Of a stretch of DNA of 64,000 nt, positions 1 to 9,182 are shown in pieces. Source of the DNA: DAIDKA01 sp036267975 (GTDB taxonomy: Bacteria; Pseudomonadota; Gammaproteobacteria; Steroidobacterales; Steroidobacteraceae); assembly GCA_036267975.1 (NCBI GenBank), contig DATAVA010000015.1, positions 62,001 through 126,000 on the forward strand, read 5' to 3'. How positions within the stretch are numbered: position 1 is the stretch's first letter; every line of letters begins with the position of its first letter. The position numbers and the translations under genes are program-made. A model generated the notes under the pieces. That model had not been told where the DNA came from and searched no databases. It worked only from the letters and a program-made list of their open reading frames with translations.

Positions 1-519
1 CCGGACGAGGACAGCGACAAACTGCTGTCGGTGATCGTCGGCGCCGTTTCGATGGCGCGTGAACAGCTGCTGATCATGACGCCGTATTTCATTCCGCCGG
101 CGGAACTGACCTCGGCGCTGCAGTCGGCGGCCTTGCGCGGCGTGGATGTCACGCTGGTACTGCCCGAGCGCAGCAATCTGCGCTATGTCGATTGGGCCTC
201 ACGGCGCTGGCTGCAGCCGCTGGTCGATCGCGGTGTGCGCGTGCTGCTGCAGCCGGCGCCGTTCGCGCACACCAAGCTGCTGGTGATGGATGGTATCTAT
301 GCCCAGATCGGATCAGCCAATCTGGATCCGCGCAGCCTGCGATTGAATTTCGAGATCGCGCTGGAGGTCTATGATCCGGCGACGTGCCGGCGGCTCGCCC
401 AGTACATCATCGCGGCACGCGACCGTTCGCAGCTCCTCGCGGTGGCGACGCTCGCCTCAATCGGATTCTGGGAACGCGCACGTAACAGCTTGTTTTGGCT
501 ACTGTCCCCGTACCTCTAG
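1..519 (+). CDS. Cardiolipin synthase / phospholipase D family protein, C-terminal part
   Basis: The frame is open from the first base, so the N-terminal half lies outside the window. The visible part has one complete HKD (phospholipase D) motif: HTKLLVMD at bases 268-291, followed by GSANLDPRS, the arrangement of the second catalytic half of bacterial cardiolipin synthases. Such enzymes join phosphatidyl groups to make cardiolipin at the inner membrane. The segment before it (MTPYFIPP) is also typical of Cls. The protein ends in a short hydrophobic tail (FWLLSPYL). Family assignment is firm; which Cls paralogue it is cannot be told from half a protein. Confidence 0.85.
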   Translation, partial: PDEDSDKLLSVIVGAVSMAREQLLIMTPYFIPPAELTSALQSAALRGVDVTLVLPERSNLRYVDWASRRWLQPLVDRGVRVLLQPAPFAHTKLLVMDGIYAQIGSANLDPRSLRLNFEIALEVYDPATCRRLAQYIIAARDRSQLLAVATLASIGFWERARNSLFWLLSPYL

Positions 520-529
520 CGCCGGGCGC

Positions 530-563
530 TTGACCGCGCCGGCATGACTGTATAAATATACAG
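530..563 (+). promoter_or_regulatory. LexA (SOS) operator overlapping a promoter
   Basis: CTGTATAAATATACAG at 548-563 is a perfect-ended SOS box: CTG, ten A/T bases, CAG, nearly palindromic. TTGACC at 530-535 matches five of six bases of a -35 element, and TATAAA inside the box (551-556) can serve as a -10, although the 15-base spacer is short. LexA bound here would cover the -10 region. The next ATG on the plus strand is at 589, 25 bases after the box. The only gene it can serve is the small gene directly downstream. Confidence 0.8.
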
Positions 564-588
564 CCCATCTTCCCGCGTGGTACCCGCC

Positions 589-819
589 ATGTTGCTCGAC
601 CCCAAGCCTCTCATTGACCGTTCGATCGCCGATCTCACCCAACTTTCGTCGCTGCTGGCGGCAGCAGTGCGCTGTGATTCCCTGCTGCAGTCACCGGAAG
701 CGCGCGCCTGCGAGGAGGCCGTCGCGACCATCAGCAATCTGATTCCACGGCTGCAGGTTGCCCGCAATGCGCCCATGACCGTGCTGCGGGTGAGCGGCTG
801 CCCCAGCTGCGAGGACTGA
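589..819 (+). CDS. Small LexA-controlled protein of unknown function
   Basis: This encodes a 76-residue protein starting at the ATG at 589; a GTG at 577 is the only upstream alternative. I do not recognise a domain. It looks mainly alpha-helical, with two amphipathic stretches (about residues 9-30 and 38-58), and ends with GCPSCED, a CxxC pair at the extreme C-terminus that could bind metal or cycle redox state. There is no signal peptide. The SOS box and promoter immediately upstream argue that it is a real gene induced by DNA damage. No strong Shine-Dalgarno is visible. It is a single gene between the cardiolipin synthase-like gene and prfC. Confidence 0.65.
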   Translation: MLLDPKPLIDRSIADLTQLSSLLAAAVRCDSLLQSPEARACEEAVATISNLIPRLQVARNAPMTVLRVSGCPSCED

Positions 820-912
820 TCGGCGTCGGTCTCAGTTGCCGGCCGGCGCGAAGAGGCACCTTATTACAAAGTACAATACCCGGCTCCCTGGCCTTTACCG
901 TCGGAATCCTTG

Positions 913-2526
913 ATGTCAGACAGTCATTCATTTGTCGAAGAAATACGCAGAAGAAGGACCTTTGCCATCATCTCGCATCCGGACGCCGGTAAAACGACCC
1001 TGACCGAAAAGCTGCTGCTGTTCGGCGGTGCGATCCAGATGGCCGGCACCGTCAAGGGGCGCAAGGCAACGCGCCATGCGACCTCGGACTGGATGCGCCT
1101 GGAACAGCAGCGCGGCATTTCGGTCACCTCCTCGGTCATGCAGTTTCCGTTTCGCGACTGCATCGTCAATCTGCTGGACACACCGGGTCACGAGGACTTC
1201 TCGGAAGACACCTATCGCACCCTGACTGCGGTGGATTCGGCGCTCATGGTCATCGACTGCGCGAAGGGCGTCGAAGAGCGCACTGTGAAGCTGATGGAAG
1301 TGTGCCGGTTGCGTGCTACACCGATCATCACCTTCATCAACAAGCTGGATCGCGAAGGCCGGCCGCCCATCGAGCTGCTCGATGAGATCGAGGAGGTGCT
1401 GAAGATTCGCACGGCGCCGATCACCTGGCCGATCGGCATGGGTCAGCGGCTCAAGGGCGTCTATCACCTCCCGCAGGACCGCATCTATGCCTATCAGCCG
1501 GCGGAGAAGGGCCGCGTCGGTGCGAATGTGATCATCGACGGGTTGACCTCGGATGCGGCGCGTGCGTTTCTCGGGTCCGATGCGGCGGCGTTCGCAGCGG
1601 AGGTCGAACTGGTGCGGGGCGCGACCGACGCCTTCAGTTTGGATGCCTACCAGGCTGGCAAACAGACGCCGGTATTTTTCGGTTCGGCGATCAACAATTT
1701 CGGTGTCGAAGAGCTGCTGGCGGCGTTCGCCGAGAATGCTCCCGGCCCACTACCGCGTGCGACGCGCGAGCGTCAGGTTGAAGTGCTGGAACCCAGACTC
1801 ACCGGTTTCGTGTTCAAGATCCAGGCGAACATGGACCCGGCGCACCGTGACCGCATTGCCTTCATGCGCCTGTGCTCCGGGCGCTACGAGCGCGGCATGC
1901 GTCTGTTCCATTCGCGGCTGAAGAAGGAAGTCAGGATCGCTGACGCGCTGACCTTCATGGCTGCCGATCGTGCCCAGGCGCAGGAGGCGTTCGCGGGTGA
2001 CATCATCGGCCTGCACAACCACGGCACGATCAACATCGGCGATACGTTCACCGAGGGTGAGCAGCTGGGGTTCACGGGCATACCGAGTTTCGCACCTGAG
2101 TTGTTCCGGCGCGCAGTGCTCAAGGATCCGCTGAAGATGAAGGCGCTGCAGAAGGGTCTCGCGCAATTATGCGAGGAGGGCGCCACGCAGCTGTTCAAAC
2201 CATTGCGCAACAATGATCTGATCCTGGGCGCCGTCGGCCAGCTGCAGTTTGAAGTGGTCGCGTTTCGACTGCAGGATGAATACAACGTGCAGTGCGTGTT
2301 CGACACGATCGGCGTCCATACCGCGCGCTGGGTGTATTGCGATGATGCGAAGATGCTGGCCGAATTCCAGCAGCGCAATTACGACAATCTCGCCGTCGAT
2401 CATGGCGCGGCGCTGGTGTACCTCGCGCCGTCGCGCGTCAACCTGCATTTGACGCTGGAGCGCTGGCCGGGCGTCACGTTTCGCGAGACGCGCGAGCATG
2501 CCGACGTGGCGCCCGCCAACGACTGA
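913..2526 (+). CDS. prfC: Peptide chain release factor 3 (RF3)
   Basis: RF3 is the GTPase that recycles RF1/RF2 from the ribosome after termination. At 537 residues it is close to the usual length. The G domain shows the P-loop HPDAGKTT (about 22-29), DTPGHEDF (89-96) and NKLD (143-146), followed by the EF-Tu-like domain 2 and the RF3 C-terminal domain (VGQLQFEV near residue 440). Two starts are adjacent (TTG at 910, ATG at 913); I chose the ATG. The last 53 bases overlap the end of the convergent transglutaminase gene. Confidence 0.97.
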   Translation: MSDSHSFVEEIRRRRTFAIISHPDAGKTTLTEKLLLFGGAIQMAGTVKGRKATRHATSDWMRLEQQRGISVTSSVMQFPFRDCIVNLLDTPGHEDFSEDTYRTLTAVDSALMVIDCAKGVEERTVKLMEVCRLRATPIITFINKLDREGRPPIELLDEIEEVLKIRTAPITWPIGMGQRLKGVYHLPQDRIYAYQPAEKGRVGANVIIDGLTSDAARAFLGSDAAAFAAEVELVRGATDAFSLDAYQAGKQTPVFFGSAINNFGVEELLAAFAENAPGPLPRATRERQVEVLEPRLTGFVFKIQANMDPAHRDRIAFMRLCSGRYERGMRLFHSRLKKEVRIADALTFMAADRAQAQEAFAGDIIGLHNHGTINIGDTFTEGEQLGFTGIPSFAPELFRRAVLKDPLKMKALQKGLAQLCEEGATQLFKPLRNNDLILGAVGQLQFEVVAFRLQDEYNVQCVFDTIGVHTARWVYCDDAKMLAEFQQRNYDNLAVDHGAALVYLAPSRVNLHLTLERWPGVTFRETREHADVAPAND

Positions 2527-4462
2527 CGCGCCGCTCGAAGTCGCGCAGCTGCGCCGCGGTGGGTGTGCCGCTGCCGTAGCGCAAGCGGGCATAGATGTTC
2601 AGCAGCTCCCGCGCCTGCACCGCCGGGTCCGAAGTACCGCCGAGCGTGGCCGCGTAGGCGAGCGGACCGTGGTGCGGTTGCCGGATCGATCCTTGGCGGG
2701 CCAGCCGCGCGCACAGACGCAGGTAGGCGCGCGCGAGGCGATCCGGCCCACTGGCCGAACGCACCCGGCCAAATTGCCAGCCGATGATGAGCAGCCAGAG
2801 CGTCAGGGCGCCGCTGAGCAGCCAGCCCAGCTGCTGCCAGCCCGGGTCGCCGAATCCCAATGTCTGCAGCAGCCGCAGCTGGGAGCCGTAGTTGTACGCG
2901 ATGACCTGGGTGCTCCACCACGCATTGAGCGCATCCCAGGCCTGGTGACCTTGCCGTAACCACGAAAAATCATGCACCAGGCGTTCGGGAACCGAGCCTG
3001 CGCCGGGCAGCAGGTCGAGGATTCCGCGGCGCAGCCGCTCCGGTGCCACGACCGCGGTGGGATCCACGCGCACCCAGCCACGGCCGTCTTCCCACACCTC
3101 GACCCAGGCATGCGCATCGGAGCGCCGGATCAGCAGATAACCCCCGATGGGGTTCCACTCACCGCCCTGGTAGCCGGTCACCACGCGCGCGGGCACGCCG
3201 CCGGCGCGCATCAGCAGCGCGAACGAGGAGGCGAAGTGGCCACAGAATCCGCGCCGGGTGTTGAACAGGAAGTCATCGACCGAATCCAGGTCGAGCAGTG
3301 GGGGGGTCAGGGTGTATTCGAAGTGGCCGTCGCGGAACAGCGCGACCACGCTGTTGACGAAGGATGGGACGTTTGGTGCGGCCGCGCGCAAGCGGCGTGC
3401 CAGCGCCTGGCTGCGCGGATTGCGCTGTGCCACGACGCGCGTATCGAACTGGCGCGCGATGCCCGACAGCGTGTCCTGTGAAGCGGTGGCGAGGTAGGAG
3501 ACCGCCGCGTAGGTGACCGCATCGTGTATCGGACGAAACGCGATCAGTTGCCGGTCTGCTGTGATCAAGGTGCCGGGTGCCGTGGCGCTTGCCACGGTAT
3601 CGAGTGCGGGCCACCACGGCGTGGAGTCCGGTTCGAGCCGGATCTGGTAGCGGTAGGCCGGTCCGAGGTATTGCAGCCGCTCGGCCCGGAACAGGTTGGT
3701 GTGCGCGCTGGTCCACGTGTAACCATCAAAGTCATGCAGTACCGGGCCGCGCCAATAGCGCTGCTGCGGGGCCGGCAGCGGCCCCGCAAACCATACGCGG
3801 AAGACCGGCTCGGTCGAGTTGCTCAGTTCGGAGATGCTGCCCGGGCTCATCGTATCCGACAGTCCGGTCTGCGCCTGCCCGGAAGCCCCCAGCGACCAGA
3901 ACGACCCGGACAGTCGCGGAAACAGCGCGAACAGCAGCAGCGCCAGAGGCAGTGCCAGGCCCAGGCTGCGCGCGCTGATCCGGCCCGCCCGGTGCGACGG
4001 CAGCGGTGCATCGGGGTGCGCGGCATACAGCAGCGCCGTGCAGCACACCCACGCCTGCAGCAGATACAGCGGTGCGCGCAGCAGCTGCTGGGAAGCGAGG
4101 CAGGCCGCCAGCAGCAGATAGAACGCCACGCCGACGACGATCAGCCGGTCACGGCGTGTGGTGGCCTCCAGCAGTTTGATTGCACCCATCAGCACCAGCA
4201 GTGCGGAGCCTGCACTTAGTCCATTGAGGGTATGAAACATGGCCAGCACCGTGCCGGTGAGCGCCACAGTGAGCGACACTTTGAATACGCGCCCGGGCAG
4301 GCGCGCCCGACCATGCGCGGCGGCCAGCGCCCATGCCGCGCCCGCGCCGGCCAGCACGATCACCCAAAGCGGCACCTGCCCGAGGTGCAACAGCGCGCCG
4401 CCCACATAGGCCAGGACCACCCAGTGCGTGGCGCGATCCGCCGGGGTCGACTGATCCCTCAT
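2474..4462 (-). CDS. TgpA-like membrane transglutaminase (DUF3488-transglutaminase)
   Basis: This is a 662-residue inner-membrane protein. Several hydrophobic segments lie in the first ~190 residues (DUF3488 region), followed by a periplasmic transglutaminase-like domain, a further membrane segment near residue 555 and a cytoplasmic tail. The Cys-His-Asp triad is intact: Cys407 in GFCGH, His451 in DAHAW and Asp467 in VDPTA. The family is typified by Pseudomonas TgpA, an essential protein with a periplasmic transglutaminase domain whose substrate is unclear. It is the last gene of the moxR-DUF58-tgpA set and its ATG overlaps the DUF58 stop by four bases. Its end runs 53 bases into prfC on the other strand. 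Confidence 0.92.
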   Translation of the reverse strand: MRDQSTPADRATHWVVLAYVGGALLHLGQVPLWVIVLAGAGAAWALAAAHGRARLPGRVFKVSLTVALTGTVLAMFHTLNGLSAGSALLVLMGAIKLLEATTRRDRLIVVGVAFYLLLAACLASQQLLRAPLYLLQAWVCCTALLYAAHPDAPLPSHRAGRISARSLGLALPLALLLFALFPRLSGSFWSLGASGQAQTGLSDTMSPGSISELSNSTEPVFRVWFAGPLPAPQQRYWRGPVLHDFDGYTWTSAHTNLFRAERLQYLGPAYRYQIRLEPDSTPWWPALDTVASATAPGTLITADRQLIAFRPIHDAVTYAAVSYLATASQDTLSGIARQFDTRVVAQRNPRSQALARRLRAAAPNVPSFVNSVVALFRDGHFEYTLTPPLLDLDSVDDFLFNTRRGFCGHFASSFALLMRAGGVPARVVTGYQGGEWNPIGGYLLIRRSDAHAWVEVWEDGRGWVRVDPTAVVAPERLRRGILDLLPGAGSVPERLVHDFSWLRQGHQAWDALNAWWSTQVIAYNYGSQLRLLQTLGFGDPGWQQLGWLLSGALTLWLLIIGWQFGRVRSASGPDRLARAYLRLCARLARQGSIRQPHHGPLAYAATLGGTSDPAVQARELLNIYARLRYGSGTPTAAQLRDFERRVSRWRAPRRHARASRET

Positions 4463-5424
4463 GTGGCCGCAGACTCATTCTCGAACAGGGCGAGGGCACG
4501 CAGGCAACGCTGGCGATGCACCGCGCCCTGGTCCAGTTCGATGAGCTGCTGCGGCAGCCGCAGGCCGAAGCCGTCGCCATCCGCGGTGCAATTGACGATC
4601 CAGCGCGCCAGCTGTGAGAGCCGCTGCTCGGTATCGAGACCCTCGAGCGCTGCATAGTCGAACAATCGTTCCGCGTTGCCGCTGGCGGTGTACTCCTTGA
4701 CCAGCAGCGGGGCGCCGCGCGCGTAGGCCTTCCAGGCCACCTGGCGGGGCGAGTCACCATCGCGAAAAGCGCGCAGCGTCGCCCACTCGTCGATGTCGCC
4801 CGTTTCACGCGGCGCCGTGCCAGTGTGCGACCCGCCCGTGATGGGCGCAGGCCGCTGGCCTGCGGGGCGCGGGTAAACGGTGATGGTCTGCGGCACGTGC
4901 AGCCAGGTCCAGGCGCGAAACAATCCGAACGGCCAGGTGCTCAGGATGCGCAGCGCAGCGACGGGCAGCGCGCCGCGACGCGGCGTCGCGATGCGCAGGT
5001 GCACGACAACTTCACCGCCGGCCGGGGCGCTGCAGGCCACCGGCGCCACGCCCGCGGCGTCAATCTCAATCCCGATCCGTGGCTGAGCGCTGCCGTTGGC
5101 CAGCCGCAGCCGCAGTTCGGCATGTTCACCGGCGAAGCTGTCCAGCGCCGACAGATCCGCCACCGTCAGCCCGAGCAGATTGCGATGGCAGCCATGCATG
5201 GCCACCAGCGCCATTCCGGCCAGCAGAAAGGTCACCAGCAGCGCCAGGCTGTTTGCGTAGTTGAGCCCGGCGATGAGCATGAGCAGCAGCAGGGCGCCGA
5301 ACGCAACACCGGCGCGGGTCGGCAGAATGTACAGCCGACGCCGCTGCAGCGTGACGGGCAGCAGGTCCGTGCCCTGCCGGGCTCTGATCCAGGCCGCCAT
5401 CCGACGTTGCATGAAGGCGCGCAT
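4459..5424 (-). CDS. DUF58 domain membrane protein
   Basis: This 321-residue protein has two closely spaced transmembrane helices near residues 36-76, followed by a soluble DUF58 region. The family motif is visible as RDGDSPRQVAWKAYARG in the C-terminal half. DUF58 proteins occur with MoxR ATPases and TgpA-type transglutaminases and are thought to work with the ATPase as a chaperone-like module, often resembling von Willebrand factor A folds. It lies 18 bases after moxR and overlaps the downstream transglutaminase start (ATGA), so the three genes are very likely translated together. The molecular function is unknown. Confidence 0.9.
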   Translation of the reverse strand: MRAFMQRRMAAWIRARQGTDLLPVTLQRRRLYILPTRAGVAFGALLLLMLIAGLNYANSLALLVTFLLAGMALVAMHGCHRNLLGLTVADLSALDSFAGEHAELRLRLANGSAQPRIGIEIDAAGVAPVACSAPAGGEVVVHLRIATPRRGALPVAALRILSTWPFGLFRAWTWLHVPQTITVYPRPAGQRPAPITGGSHTGTAPRETGDIDEWATLRAFRDGDSPRQVAWKAYARGAPLLVKEYTASGNAERLFDYAALEGLDTEQRLSQLARWIVNCTADGDGFGLRLPQQLIELDQGAVHRQRCLRALALFENESAAT

Positions 5425-5442
5425 GCGGATGCCTCCCGCGTG

Positions 5443-6384
5443 TCAGACCGGGACGGGCACGGCGCGAATGAGCTCCAGGGCCAGATTCGCATTCGCGCCC
5501 GGCGTGGCATCGCGACGTTCGAGGCGGTGGGCCACCACCGCCGGCAGCACCGCCTGCACATCCTCCGGCAGCGCCGCATCACGACCGGCAATGAAGGCAT
5601 GTGCCTGCGCGGCACGCAGCAGGCCGAGCGCGGCGCGCGGTGACAGTCCCAGCTTCAGATCGGCGTGCGTGCGGCTGCGTTCCACCAGACGCTGCACATA
5701 GTCGAGCACGGATGCCGAACGGTGTACCTGCCGCACGCTGTGCTGCATCCCCAGGATCGCCGCCGGATCCAGTGCGGCGGCTATCAGCGCGAGCTGTTCA
5801 CGCGGCTCATCGCCCTGCAGCAGGCGTCGCTCCGATGCCGCATCCGGGTAGCCCAGGCTCACACGCATCAAGAAGCGGTCGAGCTGCGACTCAGGCAGTG
5901 CGAACGTGCCGCGCTGCTCGTGGGGATTCTGCGTCGCGACCACAAAGAACGGTTCGGGGAGCCGAAAGGTCGTCAGGTCCACGCTGACCTGGCGCTCCTC
6001 CATCGCCTCCAGCAAGGCGCTCTGGGTGCGCGGACTGGCACGATTGACTTCGTCGGCCAGCAGCAGCTGCGTGAACAGCGGGCCGCGCTTGAAGTGAAAC
6101 TGCTGACTGCCGCGATCAAATACCGAAACACCGATGATATCGGCCGGCAGCAGATCGCTGGTGAACTGCACGCGCTGCCAGCTCAGGCCCAGGATATGGG
6201 CCAGTGCATGGGCGAGGGTGGTCTTGCCCACGCCCGGTACATCCTCGATCAAGAGGTGTCCGCGCGCCAGCAGACACGCCACACACAGTCGGACCTGGAC
6301 CGGCTTACCCAGAATGACGCGCTCCACCGCGGCCAGCGCGCGCATCAACGCCTGGCTCTGCTCGGTGAGCGCGCCGGTGCTCAC
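5443..6384 (-). CDS. MoxR-family AAA+ ATPase
   Basis: This is a 313-residue MoxR ATPase. Walker A is GVGKTT (about 51-56) and Walker B LLLADE (107-112), followed by NRASPRTQSALLEAMEE and ATQNPHEQRGTFALPESQLDRF, both typical of MoxR. I chose the GTG at 6384, whose last three bases overlap the valS stop (GTGA), because a longer frame would extend far into valS antiphase without any family similarity. MoxR ATPases act as chaperones for neighbouring vWA/DUF58 proteins. It follows valS directly, so it is probably co-transcribed with the housekeeping genes upstream. Confidence 0.93.
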   Translation of the reverse strand: MSTGALTEQSQALMRALAAVERVILGKPVQVRLCVACLLARGHLLIEDVPGVGKTTLAHALAHILGLSWQRVQFTSDLLPADIIGVSVFDRGSQQFHFKRGPLFTQLLLADEVNRASPRTQSALLEAMEERQVSVDLTTFRLPEPFFVVATQNPHEQRGTFALPESQLDRFLMRVSLGYPDAASERRLLQGDEPREQLALIAAALDPAAILGMQHSVRQVHRSASVLDYVQRLVERSRTHADLKLGLSPRAALGLLRAAQAHAFIAGRDAALPEDVQAVLPAVVAHRLERRDATPGANANLALELIRAVPVPV

Positions 6385-9182
6385 GGTGCCAGGCCGCGCA
6401 TGACTTCGAGCTGCGTGTGCAGGTCGGCCAGGGTGCGCTCCTGCTCGGTCTGCCGGTCGCGCTCGGCCGTCACGACCGCCGCGGGGGCATTGCGCACGAA
6501 CGTCTCGCTGGCCAGTTTTGCATGCGTCTTGGCAAGATCCTGCGTCGCCTTGGCAAGACGCTTCGTCAGGCGCTCGATCTCGGCTGCGGCATCGATGAGA
6601 CCGGCCATGGGCACCAGGATGTGCACTTCGCCGAGCATGGCGGTGGCCGATTGCGGTGCCTCCTGCGCGGGCTGCAACCGCTCGATGCGCTCCAGCCCCG
6701 CGAGGTGTTCCAGGGATGCGCGGTTGTGCACCACGCGCTGCCAATCCGCCTCCTGCGCGCCTCGCAGCAGCACCGGCAGGCGCCGCGCCGGAGCGATATT
6801 CATCGTGGCGCGCAGCTGGCGCACCGCAAGCGCGAACTGCTGTACCCACTCGATGTCCTTTTCGGCCTGCTCGTCAGCGGGAAAATCGCACCCCTGCGGA
6901 TACGGCTCGATCATGACCGACGGACCGCTGCGGCCGGCGAGCGGTGCGACCTTGCGCCAGATCTCTTCGGTGATGAAGGGCATCAGCGGATGCAGCGCAC
7001 GCTGCAGGGCTTCGAGAATCTGCAGCAGTGTCGAACGCGCGCCGCTGCGCGCGCCCGCCGCTGAATTGGCTGACTGCAGCACCGGCTTGGTGACCTCCAC
7101 GTACACGTCGCAGAATTCATACCAGGTGAACTGGTAGAGGGCGTTGGCCGCGAAATCGAAGCGGTACTCCTTGAAGGCGCTTTCCACATCCTGCAACACG
7201 CGGCCGAAGCGGGCGCGGATCCAGCGATCGGCGGTGGCGAACTGCGGCGTCACGGCGGCGTCCGCGGCGGTCGGTTCAACCATCAGCATCACGAAGCGCG
7301 CGGCATTCCACAGCTTGTTGCAGAACTTCCGATAGCCCTCGACACGCGCCAGGTCAAAGCGGATCTCGCGGGTCGGGGTGGCGAGGGCCGCCAGCGTGAA
7401 GCGCAGCGCATCGGTGCCGTGCGCGGCAATGCCCTGCGGAAACTGACGGCGGGTGTGTTTTTCGATGGCGGGCTTCAGATGCGGCTGCATCAGTCCGGTC
7501 GTGCGCTTCTCCAGCAGCGCCTCGAGTCCGATGCCATCGACAATGTCGAGCGGATCAATGACGTTGCCTTTGGACTTCGACATCTTCTCGCCGAACTCAT
7601 CGAGAATCAGCCCCGTGATGTAGACGTCACGAAACGGTACTGCGCCGATGAATTTAAGCCCCATCATCATCATGCGGGCGACCCAGAAGAAGATGATGTC
7701 GAAGCCGGTCACCAGCACGTTGGTCGGGTAGAACCTGGCCAGCTCCGCGGTCTGCTCCGGCCAGCCCAAGGTCGAGAACGGCCACAGTGCCGAGGAGAAC
7801 CAGGTGTCCAGGACATCGGTATCCTGCGTCAGCACGATATCGGCTGCGAGGCGCTGGCGCGCGCGCGCGTCCGCCTCATCGTGGCCCACGTATACATTGC
7901 CTGCACCGTCATACCAGGCCGGAATGCGGTGACCCCACCACAGCTGGCGACTGATGCACCAGTCATGGATGTTCTTCATCCATTCGAAATAGGTGCGCGA
8001 CCAGTTCTCGGGCACGAAGCGGGTCCGCCCATCGCGCACCGCGGCCACCGCCTCGCGCGCCAGCGGCTCGACCTTCACATACCACTGATCGGTCAGATAC
8101 GGCTCCAGCACCGCCCCCGAGCGGTCACCACGGGGTACGAGGTGACGGTGCTTCTCGACGCGCGCGAGCAATCCGCCCTGCTCGAGCTCCGCCACGATGC
8201 GCTTGCGTGCCTCATAGCGGTCGAGGCCCGCGAAGCGCGCGGGTGCGTTGTCATTGATCTGCGCCTGCGGCGTGAAGATATTGATCTGCGGCAGATGGTG
8301 GCGCTTGCCGATCTCGTAGTCGTTGAAGTCGTGCGCGGGTGTGATCTTCACGCACCCGGAACCGAACGCGGCATCGACATAGTCGTCTGCGATGATTGGG
8401 ATCAGCCGGTCGCTCAGGGGCAGGCGCAGATTGCGGCCGATGAGATGCTGGTAGCGTTCATCTGCAGGGTTGACCGCGACCGCCGTGTCCCCGAGCATGG
8501 TTTCGGGACGCGTGGTGGCGACGATCATATGGCCGCTGCCATCCTCGAGCGGATAGCTCAGGTGCCACAGATGACCGTCTTCTTCCTCGCCCTGGACTTC
8601 CAGATCCGACAGCGCGGTCAGCAGCACCGGGTCCCAGTTCACCAGTCGCTTGCCGCGGTAAATCAGTCCTTCGGCGTGCAGGCGTACGAAGGCCTCGACC
8701 ACGGATCGCGACAGACCCGGATCCATGGTGAAGCGGTCGCGCGCCCAGTCCACTGAATCCCCGAGCCGGCGCATCTGGGCACAGATGGTGCCGCCAGACT
8801 CTTCCTTCCATTCCCACACGCGCGCGACGAACTGCTCGCGTGTCAGCTGGCTGCGCTTCTGACCCTGCGCTTCGAGGCGCCGTTCCACCACCATCTGGGT
8901 CGCGATGCCGGCATGATCGGTGCCCGACTGCCACAGGGCCGCGGCCCCGCGCATGCGCTGATAGCGGGTGAGGGCGTCCATGAGCGTGTGCTGGAACGCA
9001 TGGCCCATGTGCAAGGTGCCCGTGACATTCGGGGGCGGAATGACAATGGCATACGGCTCGCCCGCGCCGTGGGGCGCGAACCAGCCGCTGTGCTCCCAGC
9101 GATCGTAGATGCGCCGCTCGATGTCTTGCGGGGCGTAGACCTTGTCCATCAATTCTGGCAACCGTGAAGCAGGGTCGACCAT
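6381..9182 (-). CDS. valS: Valyl-tRNA synthetase
   Basis: This class I aminoacyl-tRNA synthetase charges tRNA-Val. It is 933 residues long, near the usual bacterial length. The HIGH-type motif is HMGH (58-61) after PPPNVTGTL, and KMSKS is at 533-537. The C-terminal coiled-coil region (ERLTKRLAKATQDL and on) that binds tRNA is present. The ATG at 9182 overlaps the holC stop by one base (TAATG); an internal Met at residue 12 is an alternative. The order pepA-holC-valS is conserved in gammaproteobacteria. Confidence 0.98.
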   Translation of the reverse strand: MVDPASRLPELMDKVYAPQDIERRIYDRWEHSGWFAPHGAGEPYAIVIPPPNVTGTLHMGHAFQHTLMDALTRYQRMRGAAALWQSGTDHAGIATQMVVERRLEAQGQKRSQLTREQFVARVWEWKEESGGTICAQMRRLGDSVDWARDRFTMDPGLSRSVVEAFVRLHAEGLIYRGKRLVNWDPVLLTALSDLEVQGEEEDGHLWHLSYPLEDGSGHMIVATTRPETMLGDTAVAVNPADERYQHLIGRNLRLPLSDRLIPIIADDYVDAAFGSGCVKITPAHDFNDYEIGKRHHLPQINIFTPQAQINDNAPARFAGLDRYEARKRIVAELEQGGLLARVEKHRHLVPRGDRSGAVLEPYLTDQWYVKVEPLAREAVAAVRDGRTRFVPENWSRTYFEWMKNIHDWCISRQLWWGHRIPAWYDGAGNVYVGHDEADARARQRLAADIVLTQDTDVLDTWFSSALWPFSTLGWPEQTAELARFYPTNVLVTGFDIIFFWVARMMMMGLKFIGAVPFRDVYITGLILDEFGEKMSKSKGNVIDPLDIVDGIGLEALLEKRTTGLMQPHLKPAIEKHTRRQFPQGIAAHGTDALRFTLAALATPTREIRFDLARVEGYRKFCNKLWNAARFVMLMVEPTAADAAVTPQFATADRWIRARFGRVLQDVESAFKEYRFDFAANALYQFTWYEFCDVYVEVTKPVLQSANSAAGARSGARSTLLQILEALQRALHPLMPFITEEIWRKVAPLAGRSGPSVMIEPYPQGCDFPADEQAEKDIEWVQQFALAVRQLRATMNIAPARRLPVLLRGAQEADWQRVVHNRASLEHLAGLERIERLQPAQEAPQSATAMLGEVHILVPMAGLIDAAAEIERLTKRLAKATQDLAKTHAKLASETFVRNAPAAVVTAERDRQTEQERTLADLHTQLEVMRGLAP

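Noticed and set aside
872..877. TACAAT as a -10 element for prfC
   Set aside because: No -35 at a suitable distance; the nearest TTGCCG is 30 bases away.
6385..6849. Extension of moxR upstream on the minus strand
   Set aside because: The frame stays open into valS but the extra residues are low-complexity Ala/Arg/Gly and unlike any MoxR N-terminus; the GTG at 6384 with stop overlap fits better.
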